Positions 45,922 through 57,112 of a DNA stretch of 64,000 nt are shown one piece after another. The notes beneath the pieces are model-generated. The model did not search any database, had not been told where the DNA came from, and saw only the letters and a program-made list of their open reading frames with translations. Position 1 is the stretch's first letter. Each line of letters opens with the position of its first letter. Origin of the DNA: Kiloniella laminariae DSM 19542 (GTDB lineage Bacteria; Pseudomonadota; Alphaproteobacteria; Kiloniellales; Kiloniellaceae); contig NZ_KB893134.1 in NCBI RefSeq assembly GCF_000374005.1, positions 806,518 to 870,517 on the forward strand. The letters run 5' to 3'. Both the position numbers and the translations under genes were made by a program.

Positions 45922-46461
45922 ATGCTGACTATTGGTGATAAGTTTCCAGAGTTCGCTCTGACAGGTGTTGTATCCAACAGCCCATCCGATGCTTTTATCG
46001 ACATCACAGACAAAAGCTACGAAGGTAAATGGAAAGTCGTTTTCTTCTGGCCAAAAGATTTCACCTTTGTCTGCCCGACTGAAATTGCTGCTTTTGGTGC
46101 GCTGAACGAAGAATTCGCCGACCGTGATACGCAGATCCTGGGAGTTTCCACGGATAGTGATTTTGTTCACATGGCTTGGCGCAAGGATCACGCGGATCTG
46201 AATGATCTGCCTTTCCCGATGGTGTCCGACATCAAGCGTGAACTCTGTGAAGCACTGGGTGTTCTTGATCGCGATGCTGGCGTTGCTCTGCGTGCGACCT
46301 TTGTCGTTGATCCTGACGGTATCATCCAGCATGTGGCGGTTAACGGCCTGAATGTTGGTCGTAACCCGCAGGAAACTCTGCGTATTCTTGACGCGCTCCA
46401 GACAGATGAACTCTGCCCTTGCAACTGGAACAAGGGTGACGAAGTTCTTCGCGTCGCCTAA
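45922..46461 (+). CDS. ahpC: Peroxiredoxin (AhpC type)
   Basis: 179 residues from ATG 45922, matching the family start MLTIGDKFPEFALTGVV. The peroxidatic Cys is in FTFVCPTEIAAF, and the resolving Cys is in the C-terminal LCPCNWNKGD. It reduces H2O2, organic peroxides and peroxynitrite. ahpD follows after a terminator, suggesting the AhpD-linked reduction route rather than AhpF. Confidence 0.96.
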   Translation: MLTIGDKFPEFALTGVVSNSPSDAFIDITDKSYEGKWKVVFFWPKDFTFVCPTEIAAFGALNEEFADRDTQILGVSTDSDFVHMAWRKDHADLNDLPFPMVSDIKRELCEALGVLDRDAGVALRATFVVDPDGIIQHVAVNGLNVGRNPQETLRILDALQTDELCPCNWNKGDEVLRVA

Positions 46462-46484
46462 TTCGGTCAAGCAGACCAGTTTGG

Positions 46485-46522
46485 AAAAGGCGGACACGGG
46501 TAACCGGGGCCGCCTTTTCTTT
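46485..46522 (+). terminator. Terminator between ahpC and ahpD
   Basis: Stem AAAAGGCGG/CCGCCTTTT with a 16-base loop that contains a small inner pairing, followed by CTTTTG. It should reduce read-through from ahpC into ahpD. Confidence 0.85.
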
Positions 46523-46639
46523 TGTCCATTTGCACTCCAGATTTTCTGCCAGGTTCTCTGCCAAATTCTCTGGTTGCGAGAAAACCCCCGCTCCCGGAAG
46601 CATCAAGCTTCTGCCTGAAATAATGAAAAAGGGATAGTC

Positions 46640-47173
46640 ATGTCTGTAAGTGACCTGAAGGCGATGTTGCCGGAATATGCCAAGGATCTGAAGCTCAATA
46701 TTACCAACGTCCTGACCTCGACTGTTTTGAATGAGCAACAGATCTGGGGCGCAGCTCTGGCTTCGGCTCTGGCCAGCCGCAATGCTGCTGTGATCCGGGC
46801 AATCGAGTCTGAAGCCAAAGAAAAGCTCTCGGCTGATGCCTATACGGCCGCCAAGGCCGCTTCGGCCATCATGGGAATGAACAACATTTATTACCGCTTT
46901 GCCCATCTCAGTGGCAATGAAGACTATCTGAAACTGCCTGCACGTTTGCGGATGAACATTATTGGCCGACCCGGTGTGGACAAACTTGACTTTGAGCTTT
47001 GGTCGCTAGCGGTCTCTGCCATCAATGGCTGTGGTATGTGCATTGAATCGCACGAAAAGCAGGTTGCTGCCGGTGGTATCAGCAAAGAGGGTATCCAGGA
47101 TGCCGTTCGCATTGCTGCTGTTATGCATGCCGTTGCTGCCACGCTGGATGGGGAAGCAGCCCTGGCGGAGTGA
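46640..47173 (+). CDS. ahpD: Alkyl hydroperoxide reductase AhpD (carboxymuconolactone decarboxylase family)
   Basis: 177 residues. The catalytic pattern E-x11-C-x2-C-x3-H is complete in [13 protein letters not shown] and CGMCIESH, matching Mycobacterium AhpD. AhpD is the disulfide reductant of AhpC, itself reduced through lipoamide enzymes. It sits 178 bp after ahpC with a terminator between, so it may have its own promoter; none was obvious by eye. Confidence 0.95.
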   Translation: MSVSDLKAMLPEYAKDLKLNITNVLTSTVLNEQQIWGAALASALASRNAAVIRAIESEAKEKLSADAYTAAKAASAIMGMNNIYYRFAHLSGNEDYLKLPARLRMNIIGRPGVDKLDFELWSLAVSAINGCGMCIESHEKQVAAGGISKEGIQDAVRIAAVMHAVAATLDGEAALAE

Positions 47174-47312
47174 TCCATATCCTGAGAGTATTCTGTGCAT
47201 AAGGAGCGCATTATGTGCTCCTTATTGCGATTAATCTCAAAGGTGTTTCGTCGTGTTACCACGTTTGGAAAGCTGTTTCGGGCTGGTGCCGCTTACCAAA
47301 ACGGGAGATATG

Positions 47313-47519
47313 CTACTTTTGGGGGATGACTGTCACGTCTCCGCTGTCACTGACTACGACCCGTTCGGCAAGGAAACTTTCCGGCGAGAGGATGGCGGCG
47401 AGGGATACCGAGACGGTCGAGAGGAAAATGATCGACAGCAAAATAGCCGTCAGGCCAAGCAGGCCGGTTCGTCTGCTGCTGAAGGAATTTTTATTGCGAA
47501 CAAAGCCTGTTCTGATCAT
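47313..47519 (-). CDS. Small single-pass membrane or secreted protein
   Basis: 68 residues. A basic N-terminus (MIRTGFVRNKNSFSSRRTG) is followed by a strongly hydrophobic stretch (LLGLTAILLSIIFLSTVSVS) and a short polar tail. GGGGAG lies eight bases before the ATG. No family was recognised; it could be an uncleaved anchor or a small exported peptide. The opposite strand also has open frames here, so this call rests on the signal-like profile and the ribosome binding site. Confidence 0.5.
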   Translation of the reverse strand: MIRTGFVRNKNSFSSRRTGLLGLTAILLSIIFLSTVSVSLAAILSPESFLAERVVVSDSGDVTVIPQK

Positions 47520-49053
<1,534 letters not shown>

Positions 49054-49086
49054 GAGGCTGATAATCCAACCTCTCGCGAGAATAAC

Positions 49087-49121
49087 AAAAGGGCGTGCCG
49101 TTATGGTGCGCCCTTTTGCTG
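49087..49121 (+). terminator. Terminator after the aminotransferase gene
   Basis: Stem AAAAGGGCG/CGCCCTTTT with a 13-base loop and a GCTGTTT tail. Confidence 0.88.
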
Positions 49122-49208
49122 TTTATGCTGCACCTCGCGCAGTGGTGATTTGTCCGTGAGGGCATCGGGAGCTATCTCTGTTACAGTACAAGACAGAGGA
49201 AACGGTCA

Positions 49209-50210
49209 ATGTTTATCAAAATTCGCAAGCGCTGGGAACTGAAGGAGCATCAGGCAACCTCAGAGAGTGTTTACATAAACAGGCGTCAGTTTATGCAAAA
49301 GGCCGCAATTGGCAGTGCAATCCTTTCTGCCGGGCTGATTGCAGGCTGTGAAGAGCAGAGTGCTGAAGCCACCACGCCAGCGGGCGAAAAGACATCAAAC
49401 CTTGATCCTTCTGCCCACTACTATCCGGCAGGCCGAAATGAACTCTATAAACTTGATCGTGCTCTGAGCGATGAACGTCTGGCGACGACTTATAATAATT
49501 TTTACGAGTTTGGCTCTTCCAAGAACATCTATCAAAAAGCACAGGCCTTGCCGATCCGCCCCTGGGATATTGTTCTTGATGGCATGGTTGAAAAACCATT
49601 GACGCTGGCAATTGACGATCTGCTGGCCAAAGTTGAACTGGAGGAACGCCTTTATCGCCACCGCTGTGTTGAGGCCTGGTCAATGGCCGTGCCCTGGACC
49701 GGTTTCCCCTTGCGCAAGCTTCTCGCACTGGCCCAACCCCTTTCTTCTGCCCGGTATGTCCGGATGGAAACCTTCAATCTGCCTGATGTTGCTGTTGGGC
49801 AAAAGGCCAGCTGGTACCCCTGGCCCTATATCGAGGGACTGACCATCGAAGAAGCCAGTAATGATCTGGCATTTCTAGCCACGGGAATTTATGGCAAGCC
49901 GATGCCGAAACAGAATGGAGCTCCGCTGCGTTTGGTGACCCCCTGGAAGTACGGTTTTAAATCTAGCAAATCAATCGTGCGCTTTACCTTTACCGATGAA
50001 CGTCCGGTTTCTTTCTGGGAGGAAATCCAGGCATCGGAATACGGCTTCTGGGCCAATGTTAACCCGGAAGTTCCCCATGCCCGCTGGAGCCAGGCAACAG
50101 AACAGCCGCTGGGCCAAAGTGACCGTATCCCAACACTTCTGTTCAACGGCTATGCAGAAGAGGTCGCAGGCCTCTACAAAGGGCTGGAAAACGAGCGTCT
50201 TTATGCATGA
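49209..50210 (+). CDS. msrP: Protein-methionine-sulfoxide reductase catalytic subunit MsrP
   Basis: 333 residues. A twin-arginine signal (NRRQFMQKAAIGSAILSAGL) exports the folded enzyme. The Mo-ligating Cys is in YRHRCVEAWSMAVPWTGFPL, and YGKPMPKQNGAPLRLVTPWK is the conserved C-terminal region. MsrP (YedY) repairs oxidised Met in periplasmic proteins and takes electrons from the haem protein MsrQ. No msrQ follows; the next gene is on the opposite strand. Mo cofactor could come from the genes at 33.3-35.8 kb. Confidence 0.95.
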   Translation: MFIKIRKRWELKEHQATSESVYINRRQFMQKAAIGSAILSAGLIAGCEEQSAEATTPAGEKTSNLDPSAHYYPAGRNELYKLDRALSDERLATTYNNFYEFGSSKNIYQKAQALPIRPWDIVLDGMVEKPLTLAIDDLLAKVELEERLYRHRCVEAWSMAVPWTGFPLRKLLALAQPLSSARYVRMETFNLPDVAVGQKASWYPWPYIEGLTIEEASNDLAFLATGIYGKPMPKQNGAPLRLVTPWKYGFKSSKSIVRFTFTDERPVSFWEEIQASEYGFWANVNPEVPHARWSQATEQPLGQSDRIPTLLFNGYAEEVAGLYKGLENERLYA

Positions 50211-50220
50211 ATGTTAGAAG

Positions 50221-51378
50221 CTAATAGGTACAGGTAATAAATACCGAAAAATCCTTCATATGAAGGTTTAAGTCTTCGGGCATATATTCTCGTTTTTGGG
50301 AGCTGCTATCCTTATAAACAATATCGGCTCGACCTAATAATTCCATTAATCGGGTGGCCTTAACAGCAAAATTGACGTTTTGGGGGATATCTCCTGTCAT
50401 ATGCGCAACCGCAACGGCGTTTAACTTAGCAGCTATAACCCCGACCAATTGACCATATTTGTTCACAAGGGCTCCTCCGCTGTTTCCAGGTTGAACCGGT
50501 ACAGAAACCTGGATGTAGTTATTATCACTTCCAAGGCCTTTGAGGGCATTGATCCTGCCGTCACTGTAACTGCCACCATCAGATAGGACACCTGATAGAG
50601 GGAAACCGTAAGTAGCGACATATTCCCCTTGCTGTGGTGAGGCGGAAAATGTGGCATACTTTTTTGAGATTAGGCTCGTTTTTATCACAGCAAGATCGTC
50701 ATCTTTTGATGAGACAGCTACTGTCGCAGCAGGTTTTGCACCAATATTAGACTGGACCGAAATGGTTTTACATTCGTCAATAACATGATGGTTTGTTGCA
50801 ATATATCCCTTATCATTAACAAAAAAACCTGTGCCTGTAGAAGATCCTGCCTTTTCTTCGGGGGGATGTTTTTTTGTTTCAACAAAGTTTGTGGCTAATT
50901 CTTGAAGTGATATTATTCGGCCGACTTCTTTGGTGCTGCTAATATTTCTTAGTGCTGCTGCCGTTGCCCCGATGAAATCATCCTCTTCAAAATCGCCCAT
51001 GTGTTCGCCAAAACCAGTGTAGACTTGTTTGCCAGTTTGGTAATCTACGGCTGAGCAGCTTACTTTTTGAGATATCCCGATTACAGCTCTTTCCGCTGTT
51101 CCTGCTGCGTTGCACTGGAAGACAAGAGCATCTTCAATTTCAAAGTTTTCAAGAACGGTTGTGTAGAAGTTATCAGGGATAACAATATAGCCTCTTTCAA
51201 GGAGAAAGCCCTGCATTTCTTGTTTCGAGAGCGGATGGGATGCTGGAGATAAGACAGCATAATTATATTGGTTGGGGGTGCTGGTTGTGTAATTACCCGT
51301 TGATTGATATGTCGCTGACACGCCGCAGCCCGTAAGCATTGTCACCAGAGTTACGCTGAAGAGCCGAAATGCCAGCAT
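50221..51378 (-). CDS. Trypsin-like serine protease lipoprotein (S1C type)
   Basis: 385 residues. A lipoprotein signal with lipobox LTGC (Cys18) anchors it. Residues about 20-165 form an unrecognised N-terminal domain. The protease domain has the complete triad: ATNHHVID (His), KDDDLAVIK (Asp) and VQPGNSGGALV (Ser). No PDZ domain is seen, so it differs from DegP. The coding sequence looks AT-richer than its neighbours, which may signal transfer. The role is probably envelope proteolysis. Confidence 0.88.
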   Translation of the reverse strand: MLAFRLFSVTLVTMLTGCGVSATYQSTGNYTTSTPNQYNYAVLSPASHPLSKQEMQGFLLERGYIVIPDNFYTTVLENFEIEDALVFQCNAAGTAERAVIGISQKVSCSAVDYQTGKQVYTGFGEHMGDFEEDDFIGATAAALRNISSTKEVGRIISLQELATNFVETKKHPPEEKAGSSTGTGFFVNDKGYIATNHHVIDECKTISVQSNIGAKPAATVAVSSKDDDLAVIKTSLISKKYATFSASPQQGEYVATYGFPLSGVLSDGGSYSDGRINALKGLGSDNNYIQVSVPVQPGNSGGALVNKYGQLVGVIAAKLNAVAVAHMTGDIPQNVNFAVKATRLMELLGRADIVYKDSSSQKREYMPEDLNLHMKDFSVFITCTY

Positions 51379-51501
51379 GATGAAATCCAGTATCTTATGT
51401 GGAATAGGCGGAGTTTTTTCTTCAGAAATGTAGGAGTCGATTATGAAACGATATGCCTTGTTTTATAATTTCTGAGGCCATTTACTCCGAAATTTTGACT
51501 G

Positions 51502-52068
51502 TTAACCAGTACCTTCATCGGAGATCATATTGACCTCTTTGTCGGATGGCTTGCTTTCGGCGTTTGCTCCTAGCTCGGTTTTTTTAGAGAGCCCGGGAGG
51601 TTTTTGTGGTTCGCTGATTTTGGGGATGCGAGGACCCTTTTTGAGGATGTGCTCTATACGTTTGTACAGCAGGAGGGGAGACACTGGTTTGACCAGAAAG
51701 TCATTGATGCCAGCCACAACGGCTTCCTCTACGTTTTCTCTCTCGGAGTGACCCGTTAACATCAGAATGGGAGCCTGGGATATTGACGGAACCTTGGCGG
51801 CCCTGATGGCTTTGACGAGCTCTATGCCACTCATAGGTTTCATGGCCCAGTCGATGATGATGATATCTGGAACTTTTAAAGAAAGGCGCTGGAGGGCTTC
51901 CTTGCCACTCGGGGCAATGTGAATGTCCTTGGCACCAAATGTTGTCAGAATCGTTTTAACGATTTTTTGCATGTATTCATTATCTTCGACCACCAGAAAC
52001 TGGATCGGCTCAAAATCTAATGTACTTTCCTCAATCACCTCTTGTCTGGTGCGGTTAAGTGTTCCCAC
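51502..52068 (-). CDS. Single-domain CheY-like response regulator
   Basis: 188 residues from GTG at 52068. The receiver domain spans about 20-145: acidic pocket VVEDNEYMQKIV, phospho-acceptor in IIIIDWAMKPMSGIELV, Thr in LMLTGHSE and Lys in DFLVKPVSP. The C-terminal 40 residues are Pro/Lys-rich and without an output domain. There is no kinase beside it. It may act by protein-protein contact. Confidence 0.9.
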   Translation of the reverse strand: MGTLNRTRQEVIEESTLDFEPIQFLVVEDNEYMQKIVKTILTTFGAKDIHIAPSGKEALQRLSLKVPDIIIIDWAMKPMSGIELVKAIRAAKVPSISQAPILMLTGHSERENVEEAVVAGINDFLVKPVSPLLLYKRIEHILKKGPRIPKISEPQKPPGLSKKTELGANAESKPSDKEVNMISDEGTG

Positions 52069-52248
52069 AAGACGCTCAAGATCCTTTAGTAAGTAATATC
52101 CTCTTCTTTAAATAAAGTAAATTTTCCTTCACTTAATGCGAGGTTTTCTGTTCTGGCTTGTAGGTATGGGTTGTGACGAAGCGGCTGGTGACAGGTCGTT
52201 GGCGAATCCATTAAACGGGCCAGGAAGGGACGGTGAAGACAGGAGGCC

Positions 52249-53049
52249 TTATTGGCTGCCAAAGTAAGCTGCAGGTGGTTTGCCCAATGAGCGCTTGAAC
52301 ATGGCGATGAAGGCGCTGGGGCTGTCATAGCCAAGGTCGATGGCCACCGTCGTCACCTGCTCGCCGAGAGCGAGCCGCTCCATGGAGGCCATCAGGCGAC
52401 ATTGGCTGCGCCACTGACGGAAAGTCATGCCAAGTTCCCTGGAAAACAACCTGGCCAGTGTACGGCTGCTGGCACCAACTTCACCAGAGAGGTCTTCGAG
52501 CCCGCGGGGGTCAGAAGGATCGCTGATAAGACACTCGGTAACGCGGCGCAATCTTGCATCCTCAGGCATGGGTAAGTGTAGCGGTACGGTTCTGGCCGCC
52601 CGGATCTGATCCATCAATACCTGCATCAAACGCCCATCCGGCCCATCTTCATCATATTCTACCGGCATGGTCGCAGCATGGATGAGCATCTCTTTGAGCA
52701 AGGGAGAGACTGAAATCACACAACAGCTGTCTGGCATCCGGTGGGCAAAATCATTGTCGAGGTGTACTGCCCGCCATTTCGAGCCATGAGGGGAGTATAC
52801 CTCGTGCACGGTATCATGAGGAATCCAGACTGCGCGCTGGGGAGGGACAACCCAGCTGCCTTGTCCTGTATAAACCGCGAGAACCCCCTCAGAGGCATAG
52901 GCCAACTGACACCATTTATGGCTATGGGGTAATACCCTGCGACCCGGGCGCATGTTGGCGGCACGAACCATTACCGGGCGAAGCAGCTGATCAGGCATAT
53001 CACTTGGTTTTGATACGAGGGGTTGGCCGGGTTCGGGTTCAATGCGCAT
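52249..53049 (-). CDS. AraC family transcriptional regulator, cupin N-terminal domain
   Basis: 266 residues. The N-terminal half is a cupin-like sensor (RVLPHSHKWCQLAYASEGVL, then VVPPQRAVWIPHDTVHEV). The C-terminal half is the AraC double helix-turn-helix, ending in VAIDLGYDSPSAFIAMFKRS and LGKPPAAYF. It is divergent from the MFS gene by 76 bp and is the obvious candidate to control it. Confidence 0.95.
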   Translation of the reverse strand: MRIEPEPGQPLVSKPSDMPDQLLRPVMVRAANMRPGRRVLPHSHKWCQLAYASEGVLAVYTGQGSWVVPPQRAVWIPHDTVHEVYSPHGSKWRAVHLDNDFAHRMPDSCCVISVSPLLKEMLIHAATMPVEYDEDGPDGRLMQVLMDQIRAARTVPLHLPMPEDARLRRVTECLISDPSDPRGLEDLSGEVGASSRTLARLFSRELGMTFRQWRSQCRLMASMERLALGEQVTTVAIDLGYDSPSAFIAMFKRSLGKPPAAYFGSQ

Positions 53050-53125
53050 GAGGCTCGTGCATTTCTTTAAGTTGTCCGTTTGTCGCTATCATGTGGCATG
53101 ATAGCGCAAGACAGTCGGCAATGTC

Positions 53126-54391
53126 ATGCCTAGTGTGGCGGACAAGAATAATTTAGATGGAAATTTTGCGGCTATGAAACCATTCAGCCATTATCTCAAG
53201 CCTGAAGTCTGGCGCACGCCGGAAGGCTGCCTGATCATCCTCTCTGCCGCGATGCCTTTGGCCTTTGCCACCTGGATGAGCCTTCTGAACAACTTTGTTG
53301 TTGAAAAAGCCGATTTTGGCCTGGTCGAGATCGGTATCTTGCAGTCTGTGCGTGAAATCCCCGGTCTGCTGGTGGTGAGCGCTCTCTTGTTCCTGCTTTT
53401 TATAAAAGAACGTACCTTTGGTCTGATGTCTCTGATTCTTCTGGGAATTGGCGTTGCGATCACAGGTTTTTTCCCCAGTGCTTTCGGATTGTATGTGACG
53501 ACGGTGATTATGTCGGTGGGGTTCCATTATTATGAAACCGTGCAGATGTCCCTGACCCTGCAATGGGTTGATAAATCCCGGGCACCTCTTTCCATGGGGC
53601 GGCAGCTCTCGGCGCGCTCTATTGCGTCGATTGTTGCCTATGGAATGATCTGGGTGATTTTTACCTTCTTTGGGCTGGATTATAAATGGGTCTATCTTGC
53701 TGGCGGCACGATGACCATTCTGCTGGTGCTGTTTGTCGTGGTTGCCTTTCCATCCTATCAGGCCAAAGAAGTGCAGCATAAGAAGATGCTGCTGCGCAAA
53801 CGCTATTGGTTGTTCTATGCTCTAACTTTCATGGGCGGTGCCCGCCGGCAGATCTTTGTTGCTTTCGCCAGTTTTATGATGGTGGTGAAATTCGATTTTT
53901 CGGTCGCCGAGATCACCATGCTCTATCTGGTTAACCAGGTGTTCAATTTCTGGCTGGCCCCCAAAATCGGTAAATTTATTGTCACCTGGGGCGAACGTCG
54001 GGCGCTGATCTGTGAATATATCGGTCTTATTGTGGTGTTTAGCGGTTATGCCATGGTAACGGAGGCCTGGATCGGCGCTGTTCTTTACATACTTGATCAC
54101 CTGTTTTTCTCCTTTGCGATGGCCCAGAAAAGTTATCTACAGAAAATCGCAGATCCCAAGGATATTGCCTCAACTTCCGGTGTTAGCTTCTCGATCAACC
54201 ATATCCCGGCTGTATTTATCCCTGTGTTGTTTGGTTATGCTTTCCCCGATGAAGCCATGTGGATGGTCTTTGCCGCCGGAGCCGGCATGGCTGTGATATC
54301 CCTGATACTGGCATTGAACGTCCCCCGACATCCAATGCCTGGTAACGAAGTTATCTATGGGGCCTCTCCCTTGCCACAAGCAGCGGAATAG
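53126..54391 (+). CDS. MFS transporter
   Basis: 421 residues with about twelve hydrophobic helices, e.g. GCLIILSAAMPLAFATWMSL and VSALLFLLFIKERTFGLMSL. The start may also be ATG 53174 (MKPFSHYLKPEVW). The protein belongs to the major facilitator superfamily; the substrate is unknown. It is paired with a divergent AraC regulator, a typical arrangement for inducible exporters or uptake systems, and is followed by a strong terminator. Confidence 0.92.
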   Translation: MPSVADKNNLDGNFAAMKPFSHYLKPEVWRTPEGCLIILSAAMPLAFATWMSLLNNFVVEKADFGLVEIGILQSVREIPGLLVVSALLFLLFIKERTFGLMSLILLGIGVAITGFFPSAFGLYVTTVIMSVGFHYYETVQMSLTLQWVDKSRAPLSMGRQLSARSIASIVAYGMIWVIFTFFGLDYKWVYLAGGTMTILLVLFVVVAFPSYQAKEVQHKKMLLRKRYWLFYALTFMGGARRQIFVAFASFMMVVKFDFSVAEITMLYLVNQVFNFWLAPKIGKFIVTWGERRALICEYIGLIVVFSGYAMVTEAWIGAVLYILDHLFFSFAMAQKSYLQKIADPKDIASTSGVSFSINHIPAVFIPVLFGYAFPDEAMWMVFAAGAGMAVISLILALNVPRHPMPGNEVIYGASPLPQAAE

Positions 54392-54433
54392 ACAGATAGA
54401 GGTGATGGTGTAATAGATCACTGTTGTTGTAAG

Positions 54434-54467
54434 GGGCGCTGGACATCGAATGTCAGCGCCCTTTTTT
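54434..54467 (+). terminator. Terminator after the MFS gene
   Basis: Stem of GGGCGCT + GACAT paired to ATGTC + AGCGCCC (single G bulge), loop CGA, then six T. Confidence 0.92.
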
Positions 54468-54614
54468 CTGTTTTGCTGTCCGGGCAACAGCAATGGAGAG
54501 AATCCCCGGGAACAGCTTTGCCTGCTTTGCTGGTCGATGCCAGTTTGAAAAAGATCTGGTTCTTGGGAGGGTTGGTGCTTGAGAAGACGTGACAGGTGAG
54601 AAAACGGGCAAGGC

Positions 54615-54747
54615 AAAAAAAAACCGGGCCACGAAGGCCCGGCAAGTTGAACAGGGAGGCTTCACGTCTGGGAAGACGTGGGGTCCGAAGACCCTCCAGG
54701 CCGAAGCCTGGAAAAACAGACCAACCGGAGCATGGCTCAACAGCTAA
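54615..54747 (-). ncRNA. Candidate structured small RNA with UUCG hairpins
   Basis: The minus strand of this otherwise gene-free 515-bp gap folds into four consecutive hairpins. From 5' to 3' they are: 54712-54695 (7-bp stem, UUCG loop closed by C-G), 54694-54681 (5-bp stem GGGUC/GACCC, UUCG loop closed by C-G), 54680-54663 (7-bp stem CACGUCU, 4-base loop), a single-stranded stretch with CCUCCCU, and 54642-54624 (7-bp stem CCGGGCC, 5-base loop) followed by nine U. The last is a rho-independent terminator. A -10-like TATACA lies near 54750. No Rfam family was recognised; coding potential is poor. The 5' end is a guess. Confidence 0.62.
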
Positions 54748-54906
54748 TCTGTATAAGATATTGCAAAGCAACATCTGATGACATGAATGTAGCGTTTTTT
54801 CTGATGATGTCGATTTACATTATTACAGTGCCGATATGCATTGAGCGCATAGCTTTTAACTCATTGTAATAATTTATGTATTTTTGAAATATTGGTTAAT
54901 TAAGTC

Positions 54907-55797
54907 TTAGAATTTGGATTCCGCGACCTTGCGCAGAAGGAAATCACGGAAGATCGATATGCGTTTTGAAGAGCGCATCTCTTCGGCATAGACGAAATAG
55001 GCATCAAACTGAGGCCCTTCGATCTCGGGAAGGACCTGTACCAGGTCGCTTGTTTCCTGGGTCATGAAATCTGGCAGGGCGCCCAGTCCGGCACCTGATC
55101 TCAGGGCTTTCATGATGGCATAGACATTGTTGATGGTCATGGAGGGCGTGCGCATGTGCCCGCCTTTGGTTCCAACCCGGAGCAACCAGTTGATATCCGG
55201 CAGCGGTGGCCGTGAATCATCCCCATAGACAACGATTCGATGCGCAGAGAGGTCTTCTACCGTTCGAGGCATACCGTGTTTTTTGATATAGCTGACTGCG
55301 GCATAGATGTGCATTTGCGCGGTCAGAAGGTGGCGTTGAATAAGATCTGCCTGGCGCGGGGGATGCAAACGTACAGCGATATCGGCTTCACGCATGGAAA
55401 GATCAAGTTCAGCGTCCGTAAGGACAAGGTGGACCTGAATATCAGGGTAAAGTTCGATAAATTCCTGAAGCCGCGGGGCGAGCCAGGTTGAGCCAAAAGC
55501 TACGGTAGTCGTGATTTTGAGCGGGCCTTTGGGGCGATCTTTGCTTTCGGTCAGCTGTGCTTCCGTCATGGCGAGTTTGCCAAAGACATCATGCGCAGTG
55601 CGATAAAGCAGCTCGCCCTGTTCTGTCAGGATCAATCCACGGGCGTGGCGATGAAACAGAGATACCTTGAGGCTGTCTTCCAAGGCGGATATCTGGCGAC
55701 TCACGGCAGATTGGCTCAGGTTCAGTTGCTCTCCGGCATGGGTGAAACTTCCTGCCTCAGCCACGGCATGGAAAATTCGCAGCTTGTCCCAGTCCAT
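54907..55797 (-). CDS. LysR family transcriptional regulator
   Basis: 296 residues from ATG 55797, which begins with the family start MDWDKLRIFHAVAEAGSF; the longer reading would need TTG. The helix-turn-helix is HAGEQLNLSQSAVSRQISAL. The ligand-binding domain follows, with FIELYPDIQVHLVLTD. It lies downstream of trxB on the same strand, a frequent alphaproteobacterial order, but its ligand is unknown. Confidence 0.93.
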   Translation of the reverse strand: MDWDKLRIFHAVAEAGSFTHAGEQLNLSQSAVSRQISALEDSLKVSLFHRHARGLILTEQGELLYRTAHDVFGKLAMTEAQLTESKDRPKGPLKITTTVAFGSTWLAPRLQEFIELYPDIQVHLVLTDAELDLSMREADIAVRLHPPRQADLIQRHLLTAQMHIYAAVSYIKKHGMPRTVEDLSAHRIVVYGDDSRPPLPDINWLLRVGTKGGHMRTPSMTINNVYAIMKALRSGAGLGALPDFMTQETSDLVQVLPEIEGPQFDAYFVYAEEMRSSKRISIFRDFLLRKVAESKF

Positions 55798-55954
55798 GAT
55801 GGTTGCCCCAAGACGTCCCCGGCGTTTTGAGCCCTCTGGCAAGACCGTTCTCCCTAATTTTCCGTGCGTTGTACCGCAACAGCGATTCGTTGAATTGCGC
55901 TCATGATACTTTAGGCTGAGGTTCTTAACAAATCATGCCTGCTTCGAGCTATGC

Positions 55955-55992
55955 AAAAAAAAACAGTGGAGACCAGCAAGGCTCCACTGTTT
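55955..55992 (-). terminator. Terminator after trxB
   Basis: Stem AAACAGTGGAG with its complement CTCCACTGTTT, followed on the minus strand by about nine T. Confidence 0.9.
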
Positions 55993-56011
55993 CGTTTGAA
56001 TCAGATGAAAC

Positions 56012-57007
<996 letters not shown>

Positions 57008-57112
57008 CTAATGAATTTTGAAAAATAGAGAGACTTGCGTGTCGCTTCAAGAGGAGGTTCACGAACTTTTGTCGCAAAAAGTCGAATTTTCCGTAGTTTT
57101 CAGATTTTAGTT

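Larger units (their letters stand above)
54392..54906. other. Intergenic region MFS/LysR
   Basis: About 515 bp without a protein gene. It holds the MFS terminator (54434-54467) and the candidate small RNA (54615-54747). The part from 54780 to 54906 is AT-rich with nothing recognised. Open frames crossing the hairpins are not taken as genes. Confidence 0.6.

Noticed and set aside
45898-46497. 199-residue minus-strand frame
   Set aside because: Antisense of ahpC; no recognisable features.
54418-54778. Several open frames across the hairpin array
   Set aside because: They arise from GC-rich hairpins, have cysteine/proline-rich random composition, and cross two intrinsic terminators.
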